Below are positions 26,401 through 35,858 of a stretch of DNA of 64,000 nt, piece after piece. The DNA comes from Phocaeicola plebeius. Lineage in GTDB: Bacteria; Bacteroidota; Bacteroidia; Bacteroidales; Bacteroidaceae. Below the pieces are notes generated by a model, which ran no database searches, was not told where the DNA came from, and worked only from the letters and a program-made list of their open reading frames with translations. Made by a program: the position numbers and the translations under genes. Where the stretch lies: contig NZ_QSQT01000004.1 in the NCBI RefSeq assembly GCF_003437535.1, forward strand, positions 62,001 to 126,000. The letters run 5' to 3'. Position 1 is the first letter of the stretch. The number at the start of each line of letters is the position of its first letter.

Positions 26401-27225
26401 TCAGGGGAATTTAGGGTATTTGCTCCAGTCGGGTTTCCGCTTTTCGAGGAAAGCTTTCCCACCTTCCTGTGCTTCTTCCGTCATGTAGTAAAGCATGGTT
26501 GCGTCACCGGCGAGTTCCTGAATACCAGCCTGTCCGTCAAGTTCTGCATTAAGTCCGGCTTTAATCATTCGCAGAGCGAGCGGACTGTGCTGCATCATGG
26601 TTTCAGCCCATTCTACCACTTCATCTTCCAGCTGGTCGAACGGTACGACTTTGTTGACCAGTCCCATATCCAGTGCTTCCTGGGCAGAATACTGGCGGCA
26701 GAGGAACCAGAGTTCACGGGCTTTCTTCTGGCCTACGATACGAGCCAGATAAGAAGAACCAAATCCGGCATCGAAGCTGCCCACGCGAGGCCCTGTCTGA
26801 CCGAAGATGGCGTTTTCAGACGCAATGGTCAGGTCGCAGACTACGTGAAGCACATGTCCGCCACCGATGGCATATCCGTTGACCATGGCAATCACCGGTT
26901 TCGGGATGGAACGAATCTGTTTCTGTACGTCGAGCACATTCAGACGGGGAACGCCGTCAGTACCTACGTATCCGCCGTGGCCTTTCACGTGCATGTCGCC
27001 TCCGGAGCAGAAAGCCTTGTCGCCAGCTCCTGTCAGTACGATGACATTGATGTCCTGACACTCACGGCAGTAATACAATGCGTCACTGATTTCAGTAGTG
27101 GTGGTTGGAGTGAACGCATTGCGGTATCTCGGGCGGTTGATGGTAATCTTGGCGATTCCATTATAAAACTCAAAAAGAATATCCTGGTATTCCTTGATGG
27201 TTTTCCATTCTCTGGGTTGTGACAT
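26401..27225 (-). CDS. menB: 1,4-Dihydroxy-2-naphthoyl-CoA synthase
   Basis: A crotonase-fold enzyme of 274 residues. It has the oxyanion-hole residues in [17 protein letters not shown] and [40 protein letters not shown], and the C-terminal [11 protein letters not shown] typical of MenB. It closes the second ring of menaquinone from o-succinylbenzoyl-CoA. It starts 4 nt after menD. Confidence 0.96.
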   Translation of the reverse strand: MSQPREWKTIKEYQDILFEFYNGIAKITINRPRYRNAFTPTTTTEISDALYYCRECQDINVIVLTGAGDKAFCSGGDMHVKGHGGYVGTDGVPRLNVLDVQKQIRSIPKPVIAMVNGYAIGGGHVLHVVCDLTIASENAIFGQTGPRVGSFDAGFGSSYLARIVGQKKARELWFLCRQYSAQEALDMGLVNKVVPFDQLEDEVVEWAETMMQHSPLALRMIKAGLNAELDGQAGIQELAGDATMLYYMTEEAQEGGKAFLEKRKPDWSKYPKFP

Positions 27226-27229
27226 ATTG

Positions 27230-28894
27230 CTATTTTTTTAGGTTGTGATAATACGTTTTTAGGTGTTCGATGTCCTTGTCCTTTTCTGTAAAGACCTCCA
27301 TCAGCATGGGCTGTGAGGTAATGGATGGCTGGGTGAATACCTCTACCGCCTGGTCAAGTTCTTCTTCATTGTGGGCAGAAAGATACTGGAATCCCCGGTC
27401 TTCGGCCCATGCTTTGGCGGAAGTGCGGTGAGTGGCCGTAATGAAGCGTCGGCTGCTGTCTGCCATTTCCAGTCCCGGAAGCGCATGGAATATTTCTCCC
27501 CCTTCGTTATTGAGGAGCAGGATGCGTACATTGCTTCCGTAGTTGGCATTCCAGAGGGCGTTCATGTCGTAGAAGAAACTCAGGTCGCCGATGAAGATGA
27601 AATTGAGTTTGTCGGACGCCGTAGCGTAGCCGATGGCAGTAGACAAAGAACCTTCTATACCGTTAGTTCCTCGGTTGGATAAAACCTCCACGTCGTTCGG
27701 GAGAGGGAAAAGTTGGGCGTAGCGCACAGTGGAGCTGTTGGCCAGGTGAAGGGAACAAGAAGTCGGCAGGTGATTGATGACTTTCCCGATGGCGCTCATT
27801 TCGGAGTAGGGGAATACGGCTTGCGGAATATTCTTCGACAGAGCTTCCCATGTGCGGGGGTATTCCGGTGTGCGGCTGTCCATCATCGGGGCAATCTTTT
27901 CTAAGAACTCAAACGGGTCCATCTCAATCACGGTGGTCAGTGAGCCGAAAAGGTCGGCCACCTGTCCGTCACTAGCCACGTGCCAGTGTTCTACCGGCGG
28001 ATGACGGCGAAGGAATTTCTTCAATCGTTTGGAGATGATATGACCTCCGTAAGTAATCAGTAACTCCGGACGCATCTTCTGCTGGGCTTCGAAGTCCATG
28101 GAGCAGAGCAGTGGCTCGATGTTGCGGATAGGCATGCCCGGAATCGTCTGGTTGCTGATGTTTTCGGTAAACCAGGCAAAATGCTTGTAGAGCATCTTGG
28201 TGTATTTCTTGTCGAACAAATAAATCAGGTTCATTTGTCCCACTACGACCATCCGTCGCTGGTAGCGGTTCAAGCGGTCGATGAGTGGCTGGTAATCCTT
28301 GTTGTACACGTTCAGTCCCTGATAGCGGGTAATGACGCGTGCTTCGGGAAGCTCCGTGACCGGTAGCTTGAAAAACGGTTCGCTGATAGGTACATTGATG
28401 TGTACAGGTCCTTTCCCGTGATGGTCAAGTTCCATGAGTGCCTCATTGATGAGGCGGTTGCAGTACCATTCGTCTTCTTCACTCTGCACTTCCGGCAGGT
28501 TGACAGATTTTTTCACCAGGCTTCCGAATACACCAGGCTGAGGGAGTGTCTGCCCGTCCATCTGTCCGATCCATGCGGCAGGGCGGTCGGCCGAAATGAC
28601 GACAAGCGGCACCTGCTGGTAGAATGCTTCGGCTACGGCTGGGTGGATATTGAGCAAGGCTGTACCTGATGTGCAGCAGATGGCAGCCGGGCTACCTCCG
28701 TTCAGTGCCAGTCCCAAGGCAAAAAATCCTGCACTTCGTTCGTCTGTCACGGGATAGCAGGTAAATTCCGGAATATTGACCAGCGTTTGTACGATAGGAA
28801 TGTTTCGGCTTCCGGGGCAGAGCACAATTTTTTGTATCCGGTGCGCTTTTAGTAAAGCTACAAGCTGAAGTATATTTTTTTTGTCAGTATACAT
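27230..28894 (-). CDS. menD: SEPHCHC synthase (MenD)
   Basis: A thiamine-diphosphate enzyme of 554 residues. N-terminal Pyr domain: [14 protein letters not shown] and the activating Glu region [17 protein letters not shown], with [19 protein letters not shown]-terminal PP domain: [19 protein letters not shown] and [27 protein letters not shown]. It adds 2-oxoglutarate to isochorismate. The true start is the ATG at 28894; 20 nt separate it from menF. Confidence 0.95.
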   Translation of the reverse strand: MYTDKKNILQLVALLKAHRIQKIVLCPGSRNIPIVQTLVNIPEFTCYPVTDERSAGFFALGLALNGGSPAAICCTSGTALLNIHPAVAEAFYQQVPLVVISADRPAAWIGQMDGQTLPQPGVFGSLVKKSVNLPEVQSEEDEWYCNRLINEALMELDHHGKGPVHINVPISEPFFKLPVTELPEARVITRYQGLNVYNKDYQPLIDRLNRYQRRMVVVGQMNLIYLFDKKYTKMLYKHFAWFTENISNQTIPGMPIRNIEPLLCSMDFEAQQKMRPELLITYGGHIISKRLKKFLRRHPPVEHWHVASDGQVADLFGSLTTVIEMDPFEFLEKIAPMMDSRTPEYPRTWEALSKNIPQAVFPYSEMSAIGKVINHLPTSCSLHLANSSTVRYAQLFPLPNDVEVLSNRGTNGIEGSLSTAIGYATASDKLNFIFIGDLSFFYDMNALWNANYGSNVRILLLNNEGGEIFHALPGLEMADSSRRFITATHRTSAKAWAEDRGFQYLSAHNEEELDQAVEVFTQPSITSQPMLMEVFTEKDKDIEHLKTYYHNLKK

Positions 28895-28914
28895 GATTTC
28901 TAAATATGTTAGAT

Positions 28915-30045
28915 TTACAGGATATTTCGCATGGTATTCATTTTTTGCTGCGTTTCTTCCCATTCAGTATCAGCTGTGGATTCTGGAAGGATACCTCCTC
29001 CGGCATACAACGTAGCGGTTTTCCCCTCAATATGCATGCACCGCAGGTTGACATAGAGGGTAGTGTCTCCTTCCGGAACTATCCATCCGATGACGCCGGA
29101 ATAGAAAAGGCGGTTGTGAGGTTCCGTCTGTAGGATGAACTGGTAGGCTTCCTCTTTGGGTAAGCCGCACACTGCCGGGGTGGGATGTAATTCTTGCAGT
29201 ACATCGCCTAAATGAGCTGTATCTTTCAGGCAGAAATGGAAATCGGTTTTCAGATGAACCAACTGGCCGGCACGGGCTGTATATGGTCCCTTTTCCGTGA
29301 TTTTGCTGCCGAATTTCTTGATGGCTTTACGGATGTAGTCTCCTACAAAAGCTTGTTCTTCTTTGTTCTTTTTGCTCCATTCGGTGGGCATAACTTCTCC
29401 TTGCATGGGCATAGTTCCTGCCAGTGCTACTGTGTGCCAGTCTTTTTCGTGACCGCTGAGGATAATTTCAGGTGTACTGCCTATCCACGTACCGGTGGAA
29501 GGGGTGTGACATAGCGAAATCATCATGCGAGGATAGCTGTTGCAGGCCTGTATGAAAGCCGATAGCGGAGAAAACTGATCATTCAGCGTGTGAGTTGTAC
29601 TGCGGGACAGTACAAGTTTACGGAACTGCTTCTCCTTGAGTGGCAGGATGAAGCGGCTGAATGTTTCAGTGTACAAGTCTTTTTCTTCTTTTTCGGAACT
29701 AATATGCGAATCTGTGGATGCGTCTATAGAATGAGACGGAGCGGCTTGCTGCGGGTGGCGTGTCATCCATCTTTGCAAGGCAGATTTAATATCTTCCCAG
29801 TCGTGTGCCTGTATGTCCGGGCGGATGAGTACGGCCGGATGCGCTGGAGTAAACTGAAACGGAGAAAGAAGAAATCCTTTTTTTTGGTTCAGCTCATTCA
29901 GACTGTGGATATATTCAGGCTCTCCTTCTTCCTGCATGACGAGAATGGGTTCGTCTGTCCAGGGAAGACGGTATAATGCAAAGCAGACATGGCTGCTGGT
30001 AAATGAATCAAGGAGCTGATGATATATGGTTTCCGGTGTATTCAT
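28915..30045 (-). CDS. menF: Isochorismate synthase
   Basis: A chorismate-utilising enzyme of 376 residues with the conserved [28 protein letters not shown], and [10 protein letters not shown] then [15 protein letters not shown] blocks, ending in [19 protein letters not shown]. It isomerises chorismate to isochorismate, committing it to menaquinone. It starts inside the stop of the thioesterase gene (ATGA overlap). Position at the head of the men operon distinguishes it from siderophore EntC. Confidence 0.93.
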   Translation of the reverse strand: MNTPETIYHQLLDSFTSSHVCFALYRLPWTDEPILVMQEEGEPEYIHSLNELNQKKGFLLSPFQFTPAHPAVLIRPDIQAHDWEDIKSALQRWMTRHPQQAAPSHSIDASTDSHISSEKEEKDLYTETFSRFILPLKEKQFRKLVLSRSTTHTLNDQFSPLSAFIQACNSYPRMMISLCHTPSTGTWIGSTPEIILSGHEKDWHTVALAGTMPMQGEVMPTEWSKKNKEEQAFVGDYIRKAIKKFGSKITEKGPYTARAGQLVHLKTDFHFCLKDTAHLGDVLQELHPTPAVCGLPKEEAYQFILQTEPHNRLFYSGVIGWIVPEGDTTLYVNLRCMHIEGKTATLYAGGGILPESTADTEWEETQQKMNTMRNIL

Positions 30046-30455
30046 GGCCGTTTTTTGACTATTTGATTGACAATGCGTGCGGTGGAAATTAACTTTCCTT
30101 CCTGATTGGTGATATCTACATTCCACAGGTGAGATGTGCGTCCGCGGTGGATGAGGCGTCCGGTGGCAATTACAAATTCTCCTTTCGGAACCATCTGGAG
30201 GTGGTTGGCACTTACCTGGATGCCGCAAGGCATTTCATTTGCACTGCACAATGGAATGGAGCCATGTCCGGCTACGATTTCTGCAAGAGCCAGAGACGCT
30301 CCTCCGTTAAGTATGCCAAATGGCTGGCAAGTTCTTTCATCTACCGGCATTTGTGCTTTCACATATCCCTCTTCCATTTCGAGGAACTGAATGCCTAAAT
30401 GTGCTCCCATGGAGCAGGATAAGTCTGGCAATTCGTAAGAGGATTTACCGTTCAT
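30042..30455 (-). CDS. Hotdog-fold thioesterase, likely DHNA-CoA thioesterase
   Basis: A PaaI/YbgC-like protein of about 137 residues, with MGAHLGIQFLEMEEGYVKAQ, QPFGILNGGASLALAEIVAG (the catalytic Asn/Glu region) and CGIQVSANHLQMVPKG. It is first in the men operon and overlaps menF by 4 nt (ATGA). The missing menaquinone step in the cluster is release of CoA from DHNA-CoA, so this is the best candidate (MenI function). Family membership is seen; the substrate is inferred from context. Confidence 0.82.
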   Translation of the reverse strand: MNGKSSYELPDLSCSMGAHLGIQFLEMEEGYVKAQMPVDERTCQPFGILNGGASLALAEIVAGHGSIPLCSANEMPCGIQVSANHLQMVPKGEFVIATGRLIHRGRTSHLWNVDITNQEGKLISTARIVNQIVKKRP

Positions 30456-30483
30456 TTGCGTATAATAGTTCTTGATTCTACTG

Positions 30484-30517
30484 CAAATGTACATATTTCT
30501 CTGCAAACGTGGGGGAA
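30484..30517 (-). promoter_or_regulatory. Menaquinone operon promoter
   Basis: TACATTTG (30491-30484, minus) is the -7 box, with TTTG at 30517-30514 22 bp upstream. It predicts a start near 30477 and a leader of about 22 nt. Confidence 0.5.
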
Positions 30518-30647
30518 TTCAGGTAAGAATTAAGTAATTTATCGGACATTTCTCATAGATTAATTGGAATAAAAAACGTATATTTATGTCGATATTTTGT
30601 CTATCCGTAAAACTCTTTTTGAGGCTTCAATGAAAAAAAATGAGTTT

Positions 30648-30679
30648 TTTGCTCTCATAAATTGTTTTACGTATTTTTG
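30648..30679 (+). promoter_or_regulatory. Two-component system promoter
   Basis: TTTG (30648-30651), 20 bp, then TATTTTTG (30672-30679) is a near-ideal Bacteroides promoter. It places transcription start near 30686 and excludes an ATG at 30630. Confidence 0.6.
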
Positions 30680-30716
30680 TTTTTATGAAATAAGGGTTGG
30701 AGGTATGAGTTTAAAA

Positions 30717-32747
30717 ATGAGATATTACTATATAGTGGGTATATGGAGTTTTTGCTTTGTGTTACCCATTATGATGGGTTGTATGCGCGAGGAGAAAAAG
30801 AGCTCGAAAGACTCTTTTGAAATGCTTTATCAGCAAATGGAACAAGCTTCCGTTGAATCTCCGGAACAAGTTTCCCAGATGGTAGATAGTGCGCTTCCAT
30901 CGTTAAAAGACAGTATGATGTATTATCGCTTGCTTTTTTTGAAAGTAAGAGGGTACTTTTTGTCTTTTAAGCTTGATTCTGCATCTTATTTGCTTGACAA
31001 GGTTACTGCTTTTTGTGACAGAACAGAGAAAAATAAAGATGTTTATCAGCTGTATGCATTGATTTATAATGCCCGGGGAAATTTGTTTGTCCGTACTTCG
31101 CAGATAGATTCTGCCAGTTTCTGTTTTCAGAGAGCTTTTGAATACGCCAGTCGGGGAGGAAAAAGAGAATCTCTTCCGGACATTTGTCTGAATCTGGCAG
31201 ATGTGTTTGTGAAGCAAGGACGTTATGATTTGGGCTCTTTCTGGTATAACCGTTCCTTGTCAATTTCGGATTCTCTGAATATGCCCGATGAGCAACGATT
31301 CCCTGCTTATTACGGCTTGGCTCAAGTGAATATGGAATTAAGAGATTTTGCGCTGTGCGATTATTATTATGATTTGGCATCGCACTATTATGATAAAATG
31401 CATCCTTTTGAGAAACATATTTATTTGAACAACAGGGGAAATTCTTATTATTACCGGCAGGACTATGAAACAGCGTTAGGGTATTTCCGCCGCTCGCTTG
31501 AAGTGGTAAACCAGTATCCGGATATGACTTTTGAGAGAAATCTGACCATGATAAATCTGGGAGAAATTTTCCTGATGCTGGATTGCACGGATTCTGCTTC
31601 TTACTATTTGCAGGAATGTCGGGGATTCTTTGATTCTATTCATCATGCTACAGCTTTGTATTGCATAGATACGCAGCTTATGGAGCTGGCATTGAAGCAG
31701 GGAAATGTGGCATTGGCCAGAGAGCGATTGAAACATGCTGTAAAATATGATAATGTAGAACCTAATATGATTCACGTGCGTAATCGTTATTTGCAACGTT
31801 ATTTTGAGAAGGTGGGAGATTATGAACGTGCATATCACTATTTGGAAGAAAATCATCATATAGATGACTCCATTCGTAATGAAAGAGTGAAGATGCGGGC
31901 AGCAGAACTTAAATTGAAGTATACACAGGATAGCACCTTGATGAAGAAGGAGATTTCTATTCGGGAAAAGGAGAATCAGGTACTTCAGCTCTATCAATGG
32001 CTGTATATGATTGTGGGCGGAGGTTTCCTGTTGGTAGCTGTCGTTTCTGTCATCGTGTTGTATAGGAAGCGGTTGCGTGACAGGGAACAGTGGCGTATGC
32101 AAAATGCCATAACTTCCTTGCGACTGGAGAATGTACGAAACCGGATTTCTCCCCATTTCATTTTTAATGTGCTGAATCGTGAAATGAATCTTCATAAAGG
32201 AGAGGAGGAAAGCCAAAATCTGATTGGATTGACCAAACTGATACGCCGGAATCTGGAACTGACCGATTGCCTGGCTGTATCGTTGGCAGATGAATTGGAG
32301 TTTGTGGATACGTATGTGGGACTGGAAAAGGAATCCTTGGGAAAAGATTTTGACTACCAGTTGGATTTGGACTGCAAGATAGATTTGAAGGTGGTGAAAG
32401 TTCCATCCATGTTGCTGCAGATTCCTGTAGAGAATGCTATAAAGCATGGACTGAGATTAAAAGAAGGAAAACGATTGTTGCGCATACAGATACGTCTGCT
32501 GCTTGATAATCAGGTTGAAATTGTGGTGTCTGATAATGGTGGAGGTTATCGTAAGGTAAGTGTAAACCATGGAACTGGCACTGGAATGAAAGTTATTACA
32601 CAGACCATTCAATTGCTAAACACATATAATTCACGCCCTATTCAAATGAAAATTAATAATGTATTAGTCGGGGAAGAAAAAGAAATGGGGTGTGAGGTAC
32701 GCTTTGTGATTCCTTTGAATTATTCATATCAACTAAAGAAAAACTAG
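30717..32747 (+). CDS. TPR-containing sensor histidine kinase, LytS/YehU type
   Basis: A sensor of 676 residues (680 from ATG 30705). The N-terminus has a hydrophobic segment and a lipobox-like MMGC. About 330 residues of TPR helices follow, periplasmic by prediction, then a membrane helix near 430-450, a short linker and a cytoplasmic His_kinase domain. The phosphoacceptor lies in NRISPHFIFNVLN (about H480); the ATPase N-box is PVENAIKHG (about 570), with DNGGGY. The partner is the LytTR regulator 6 nt downstream. The signal is unknown. Confidence 0.9.
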   Translation: MRYYYIVGIWSFCFVLPIMMGCMREEKKSSKDSFEMLYQQMEQASVESPEQVSQMVDSALPSLKDSMMYYRLLFLKVRGYFLSFKLDSASYLLDKVTAFCDRTEKNKDVYQLYALIYNARGNLFVRTSQIDSASFCFQRAFEYASRGGKRESLPDICLNLADVFVKQGRYDLGSFWYNRSLSISDSLNMPDEQRFPAYYGLAQVNMELRDFALCDYYYDLASHYYDKMHPFEKHIYLNNRGNSYYYRQDYETALGYFRRSLEVVNQYPDMTFERNLTMINLGEIFLMLDCTDSASYYLQECRGFFDSIHHATALYCIDTQLMELALKQGNVALARERLKHAVKYDNVEPNMIHVRNRYLQRYFEKVGDYERAYHYLEENHHIDDSIRNERVKMRAAELKLKYTQDSTLMKKEISIREKENQVLQLYQWLYMIVGGGFLLVAVVSVIVLYRKRLRDREQWRMQNAITSLRLENVRNRISPHFIFNVLNREMNLHKGEEESQNLIGLTKLIRRNLELTDCLAVSLADELEFVDTYVGLEKESLGKDFDYQLDLDCKIDLKVVKVPSMLLQIPVENAIKHGLRLKEGKRLLRIQIRLLLDNQVEIVVSDNGGGYRKVSVNHGTGTGMKVITQTIQLLNTYNSRPIQMKINNVLVGEEKEMGCEVRFVIPLNYSYQLKKN

Positions 32748-32753
32748 AAAAAC

Positions 32754-33512
32754 ATGAATGATAAAATAAGAGCTGTCATTATAGATGACGAGGAAACTGC
32801 CATTGATAATCTTTGCTTTGAGCTGAAGAAATATCCATGGATCTCTGTAGAGGGAATAGCCTATAATGGAAAGGCCGGAATCCGTTTGCTTGAAAAAGAA
32901 CGTCCGGATTTGTTATTTCTGGATGTAGAACTTCCGGATATGTTAGGAATGGATTTGGCCATAAAAGTGCATGAACAGCAAAATTGGGATATGCATATTG
33001 TTTTTTATACCGCATACAACAAGTATCTGATAGATGCCTTGCGTAGTTATGCCTTTGATTTCCTGTTGAAGCCTGTTGCTTCAGAAGAGCTTTCTGTTGT
33101 GTTGGGACGTTTACGTGGTGAAGGCAATATGAAAAATTCAACCACTTTTCTGGCAGATACAGGTCATGGAGCTGAGAAATCATTTATGGTAGTCACTCCG
33201 GTCGGAGATTTACGTGTATTGCGTGTATCTGATATAGGATATTTCCGTTATATTTCCGAACGTAAAATCTGGGAGGTAGCTTTGGCAAATGGTACTTTTA
33301 TTCCTTTAAAGCGAAATACCAGAGCTGAGAATTTGTGTGCGTATGATACTGCTTTTGTGCAAATTCATCAGTCGTATATTATCAATATGAATTATTTACT
33401 GATGGTGCAGGGTTGCCAGTGTGTGATGTATCCTCCGTTTAATAATGTGGATGAACTTCAGGTCTCCAAAAAGTATCGTAAGGAAATGATGGAGCGTTTT
33501 TGCCAATTGTAA
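32754..33512 (+). CDS. LytTR-family response regulator
   Basis: A DNA-binding response regulator of 252 residues. The receiver has the acidic pair IIDDEE, phospho-acceptor D57 (LLFLDVELPDM) and the K of FLLKPVA. The C-terminal LytTR domain starts near residue 140 (VVTPVGDLRVLRVSDIGYF) and contains FVQIHQSYIINM. It follows the kinase by 6 nt. LytTR proteins usually bind paired sites near target promoters; the DUF5723 gene 146 nt downstream is one candidate. Confidence 0.94.
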   Translation: MNDKIRAVIIDDEETAIDNLCFELKKYPWISVEGIAYNGKAGIRLLEKERPDLLFLDVELPDMLGMDLAIKVHEQQNWDMHIVFYTAYNKYLIDALRSYAFDFLLKPVASEELSVVLGRLRGEGNMKNSTTFLADTGHGAEKSFMVVTPVGDLRVLRVSDIGYFRYISERKIWEVALANGTFIPLKRNTRAENLCAYDTAFVQIHQSYIINMNYLLMVQGCQCVMYPPFNNVDELQVSKKYRKEMMERFCQL

Positions 33513-33622
33513 TAAAATGTTTTTTGACCACTTAGTAGCAAAAAACGTTTGTTTAGTGTGGAAGATGTGATATTTGGTCGGCAAGTCCTGTTTCCTTGTT
33601 TCTTCTTTGATATAGATATTTT

Positions 33623-33630
33623 TATTTTTG
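33623..33630 (+). promoter_or_regulatory. DUF5723 gene -7 box
   Basis: TATTTTTG matches TAnnTTTG 28 nt before the ATG. No clean -33 box is seen, which would suit an activated promoter. Confidence 0.45.
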
Positions 33631-33658
33631 CATTAAAATTTACTAAATAAAATTCATT

Positions 33659-35086
33659 ATGGGAAAATTGGGATATAAAGGTTTGCTTCTTTTGGGGGGC
33701 ATGATGATGTTGGGGGGAGCGGCACAAGCTCAGTATTTACGTTCTTCTTATTTTATGGAGGGAACAAGTGCCCGTTTACAATTGAATCCGGGTTTGCAGC
33801 CTACCAAAGGATATTTTAATATGCCGATTATTGGCTCATTTAACATGTCTGCTTCTTCTAATGTGTTGGGAACAAGTGACATTATTGACCTTATGGATTC
33901 TGGAAGTGACTTATATTCAAATGACAAGTTGTTTGACCGTTTAAAGGCTGATAACCGTTTGAATGTAAACTTGAACACAGACATTCTTTCTTTTGGCTGG
34001 TATAGAGGTAAAGGATTCTGGAGTGTAAATGTAGGCTTGCGTGCAGATTTCGGTGCGGCATTGGCAAAGGACATGTTCTCTATGATGCGCACGATGAATG
34101 GTTTTGCATTGGAGGATGTGGCAGGAACCAATCAAAGCTATAGCTTATCAAATCAGACACTGAACATGAAGGCATACGCTGAAGTTGGTTTGGGATACTC
34201 ACGCCGTATTACAGAAAAATTGACTGTAGGTGGACGTGTAAAAGTGTTGTTAGGTCTGGCTCGTGCAGAAATGAACATCAATCAGTTTGATTTGAATTTG
34301 GATGTTCCGAATCCTCAATATACAAATTATGCAGATTATGAGTCTCGTGGCGAACTTTCTCCTTCTGATTGGTATGGAGCACATTACGATTATTCTGCGA
34401 ATGGTAACGTAATTACTACCTTGAAAGGTGGAGGTATGACTTTTGATAACAATGGAATGATTGATAACTTTGACTTGGATGCAGGCGACTTAGGTATTGC
34501 AGGTTCAGGTTTTGGTATTGATTTAGGAGCAAGTTATAAAGTATGGGATAACCTGACCGTATCAGCTTCTATTCTCGATTTAGGTTTCCTGAAATGGAAG
34601 GAAAGCGAAACAACTGTAGCTACGGTGAGTGGAGGAGATGAAGTGACCATTAATTCAGAGAATTATGATCGTTATATTGGCGGTGATTTCTTGTCGTTCG
34701 AACGTTTTGATTTTGAAGAAGGTTCACCTGAAAAGGTAAAAACAAAAACCCGTTTGTATTCTACACTGTTATTGGCTGGAGAATATGGATTGTTGAATAA
34801 TAAGTTGAGTGTAGGTGCTATGTACACCGCTCGTTTTGCAGAGCCCAAAACATTGAATGAATTGACTTTCTTGGCCACATTCCGTCCAAAGAACTGGCTG
34901 AATGCAGCTATTAGTTACTCTCCGATTCAAGCAAGTGGTAAGTCAATTGGTCTAGCGGTGAAGTTGGGTCCGTTGTTTGTAGGAACCGACTATATGTTCT
35001 TTGGAGGTAATTCTAAATCAGTGAATGGTTTCTTGGGAATTTCTTTCCCTTTGGGTGGAAAACCAAAGCCATTTTCTGAACTGTAA
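33659..35086 (+). CDS. Probable outer-membrane barrel, DUF5723 family
   Basis: A protein of 475 residues with a signal peptide ending AAQAQ near residue 25. The body is rich in alternating hydrophobic/polar strands and aromatic residues, for instance LSFGWYRGKGFWSVNVGLRA, EVGLGYSRRITEKLTVGGR and NAAISYSPIQASGKSIGLAV, with FGIDLGASYKVWDNLTVSAS. DUF5723 is a Bacteroidota outer-membrane family of unknown role. It has its own promoter and terminator. Codons and base composition look like those of the neighbours. Confidence 0.8.
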   Translation: MGKLGYKGLLLLGGMMMLGGAAQAQYLRSSYFMEGTSARLQLNPGLQPTKGYFNMPIIGSFNMSASSNVLGTSDIIDLMDSGSDLYSNDKLFDRLKADNRLNVNLNTDILSFGWYRGKGFWSVNVGLRADFGAALAKDMFSMMRTMNGFALEDVAGTNQSYSLSNQTLNMKAYAEVGLGYSRRITEKLTVGGRVKVLLGLARAEMNINQFDLNLDVPNPQYTNYADYESRGELSPSDWYGAHYDYSANGNVITTLKGGGMTFDNNGMIDNFDLDAGDLGIAGSGFGIDLGASYKVWDNLTVSASILDLGFLKWKESETTVATVSGGDEVTINSENYDRYIGGDFLSFERFDFEEGSPEKVKTKTRLYSTLLLAGEYGLLNNKLSVGAMYTARFAEPKTLNELTFLATFRPKNWLNAAISYSPIQASGKSIGLAVKLGPLFVGTDYMFFGGNSKSVNGFLGISFPLGGKPKPFSEL

Positions 35087-35126
35087 TATATCTTGTCTAT
35101 TGCTATAATTCAATAAGATGGGGAGT

Positions 35127-35193
35127 GGCTGCCTTCCGAATCGTAATGTATGTATTGTCTGTTATGGGTTACGATAGGTTGGCAGCCTTTTTT
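35127..35193 (+). terminator. Terminator of the DUF5723 gene
   Basis: GGCTGCC (35127-35133) pairs with GGCAGCC (35181-35187), extended by an inner ATCGTAA/TTACGAT stem, and is followed by TTTTTT. The hairpin is unusually long. Confidence 0.8.
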
Positions 35194-35208
35194 ATGCCCT
35201 TTTGGTTG

Positions 35209-35748
35209 TTATAGTGGAAGTTCTTTCAGTATTTCGCCATTTAGATGGTATATAGTGATTTTCCCATTTTCATAGCTAGCAAAAGTGGGAGGGTTGCCTC
35301 CTTTGGGGAAAGTAATGGAGCCCGTGTTACAGATGATGCCGTTTGCCGTTCTTTCCAGTTTCCATAAATGGGTATGTCCGTAGAAAAAGGCATCATATCC
35401 ATTTTGCGGGCGTTTTTCTTCATTGTAGATGTGCCCGTGGGTGAGGAATAACTTCTTGCCATTATCTACGATTAATGTGTAATCTGATAAAATAGGGAAG
35501 TTCAGCAACATCTGGTCTACTTCAGAATCACAATTTCCTCGTATTGCTACGATTTCTCCTGCCATTTCATTTAGTTTCTCTGCAATACCTTTTGGATTGA
35601 GTCCCTCAGGAAGTCCGTTACGTGGCCCGTAATTCAATATATCTCCCAAAATAATGAGCATATCAAAGTGATGTGCCTGGTAAAACTGCAGGACTTTTTC
35701 TAATGCAGGAAGGCATCCGTGTATGTCGGAAACAATTAAGTATTTCAT
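35209..35748 (-). CDS. yfcE: YfcE-type metallophosphodiesterase
   Basis: A cytoplasmic phosphoesterase of 179 residues with the motifs LIVSDIHGCLPAL (D8, H10), IILGDILNYGPRN, AIRGNCDSEVD and LTHGHIYNEEK plus GHTHLW. The family hydrolyses phosphodiesters in vitro; the physiological substrate is unknown. Single-gene unit with a TATGTTTG box 28 nt upstream. Confidence 0.9.
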   Translation of the reverse strand: MKYLIVSDIHGCLPALEKVLQFYQAHHFDMLIILGDILNYGPRNGLPEGLNPKGIAEKLNEMAGEIVAIRGNCDSEVDQMLLNFPILSDYTLIVDNGKKLFLTHGHIYNEEKRPQNGYDAFFYGHTHLWKLERTANGIICNTGSITFPKGGNPPTFASYENGKITIYHLNGEILKELPL

Positions 35749-35776
35749 AAAGCTTTTCGTTATTGATAATTCAATG

Positions 35777-35784
35777 CAAACATA
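35777..35784 (-). promoter_or_regulatory. yfcE -7 box
   Basis: TATGTTTG on the minus strand matches TAnnTTTG and lies just after the nifJ terminator. Confidence 0.5.
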
Positions 35785-35801
35785 AGAAAAAGCTTGTAAT
35801 C

Positions 35802-35838
35802 AAAAAAACGGCCACCTTTGCAGGCAGCCGTTTTTCGT
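35802..35838 (-). terminator. Terminator of the PFOR gene
   Basis: ACGGC (35808-35812) pairs with GCCGT (35827-35831), with an inner CCT/AGG pair, flanked by A-runs and T-runs on both sides. On the minus strand TTTTTTT follows the stem. Confidence 0.85.
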
Positions 35839-35858
35839 TGATTATATGCTAAAATAAA

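Noticed and set aside
30630..30716. Earlier ATG for the sensor kinase at 30630
   Set aside because: It lies upstream of the TTTG-N20-TATTTTTG promoter, so it would not be transcribed from it.
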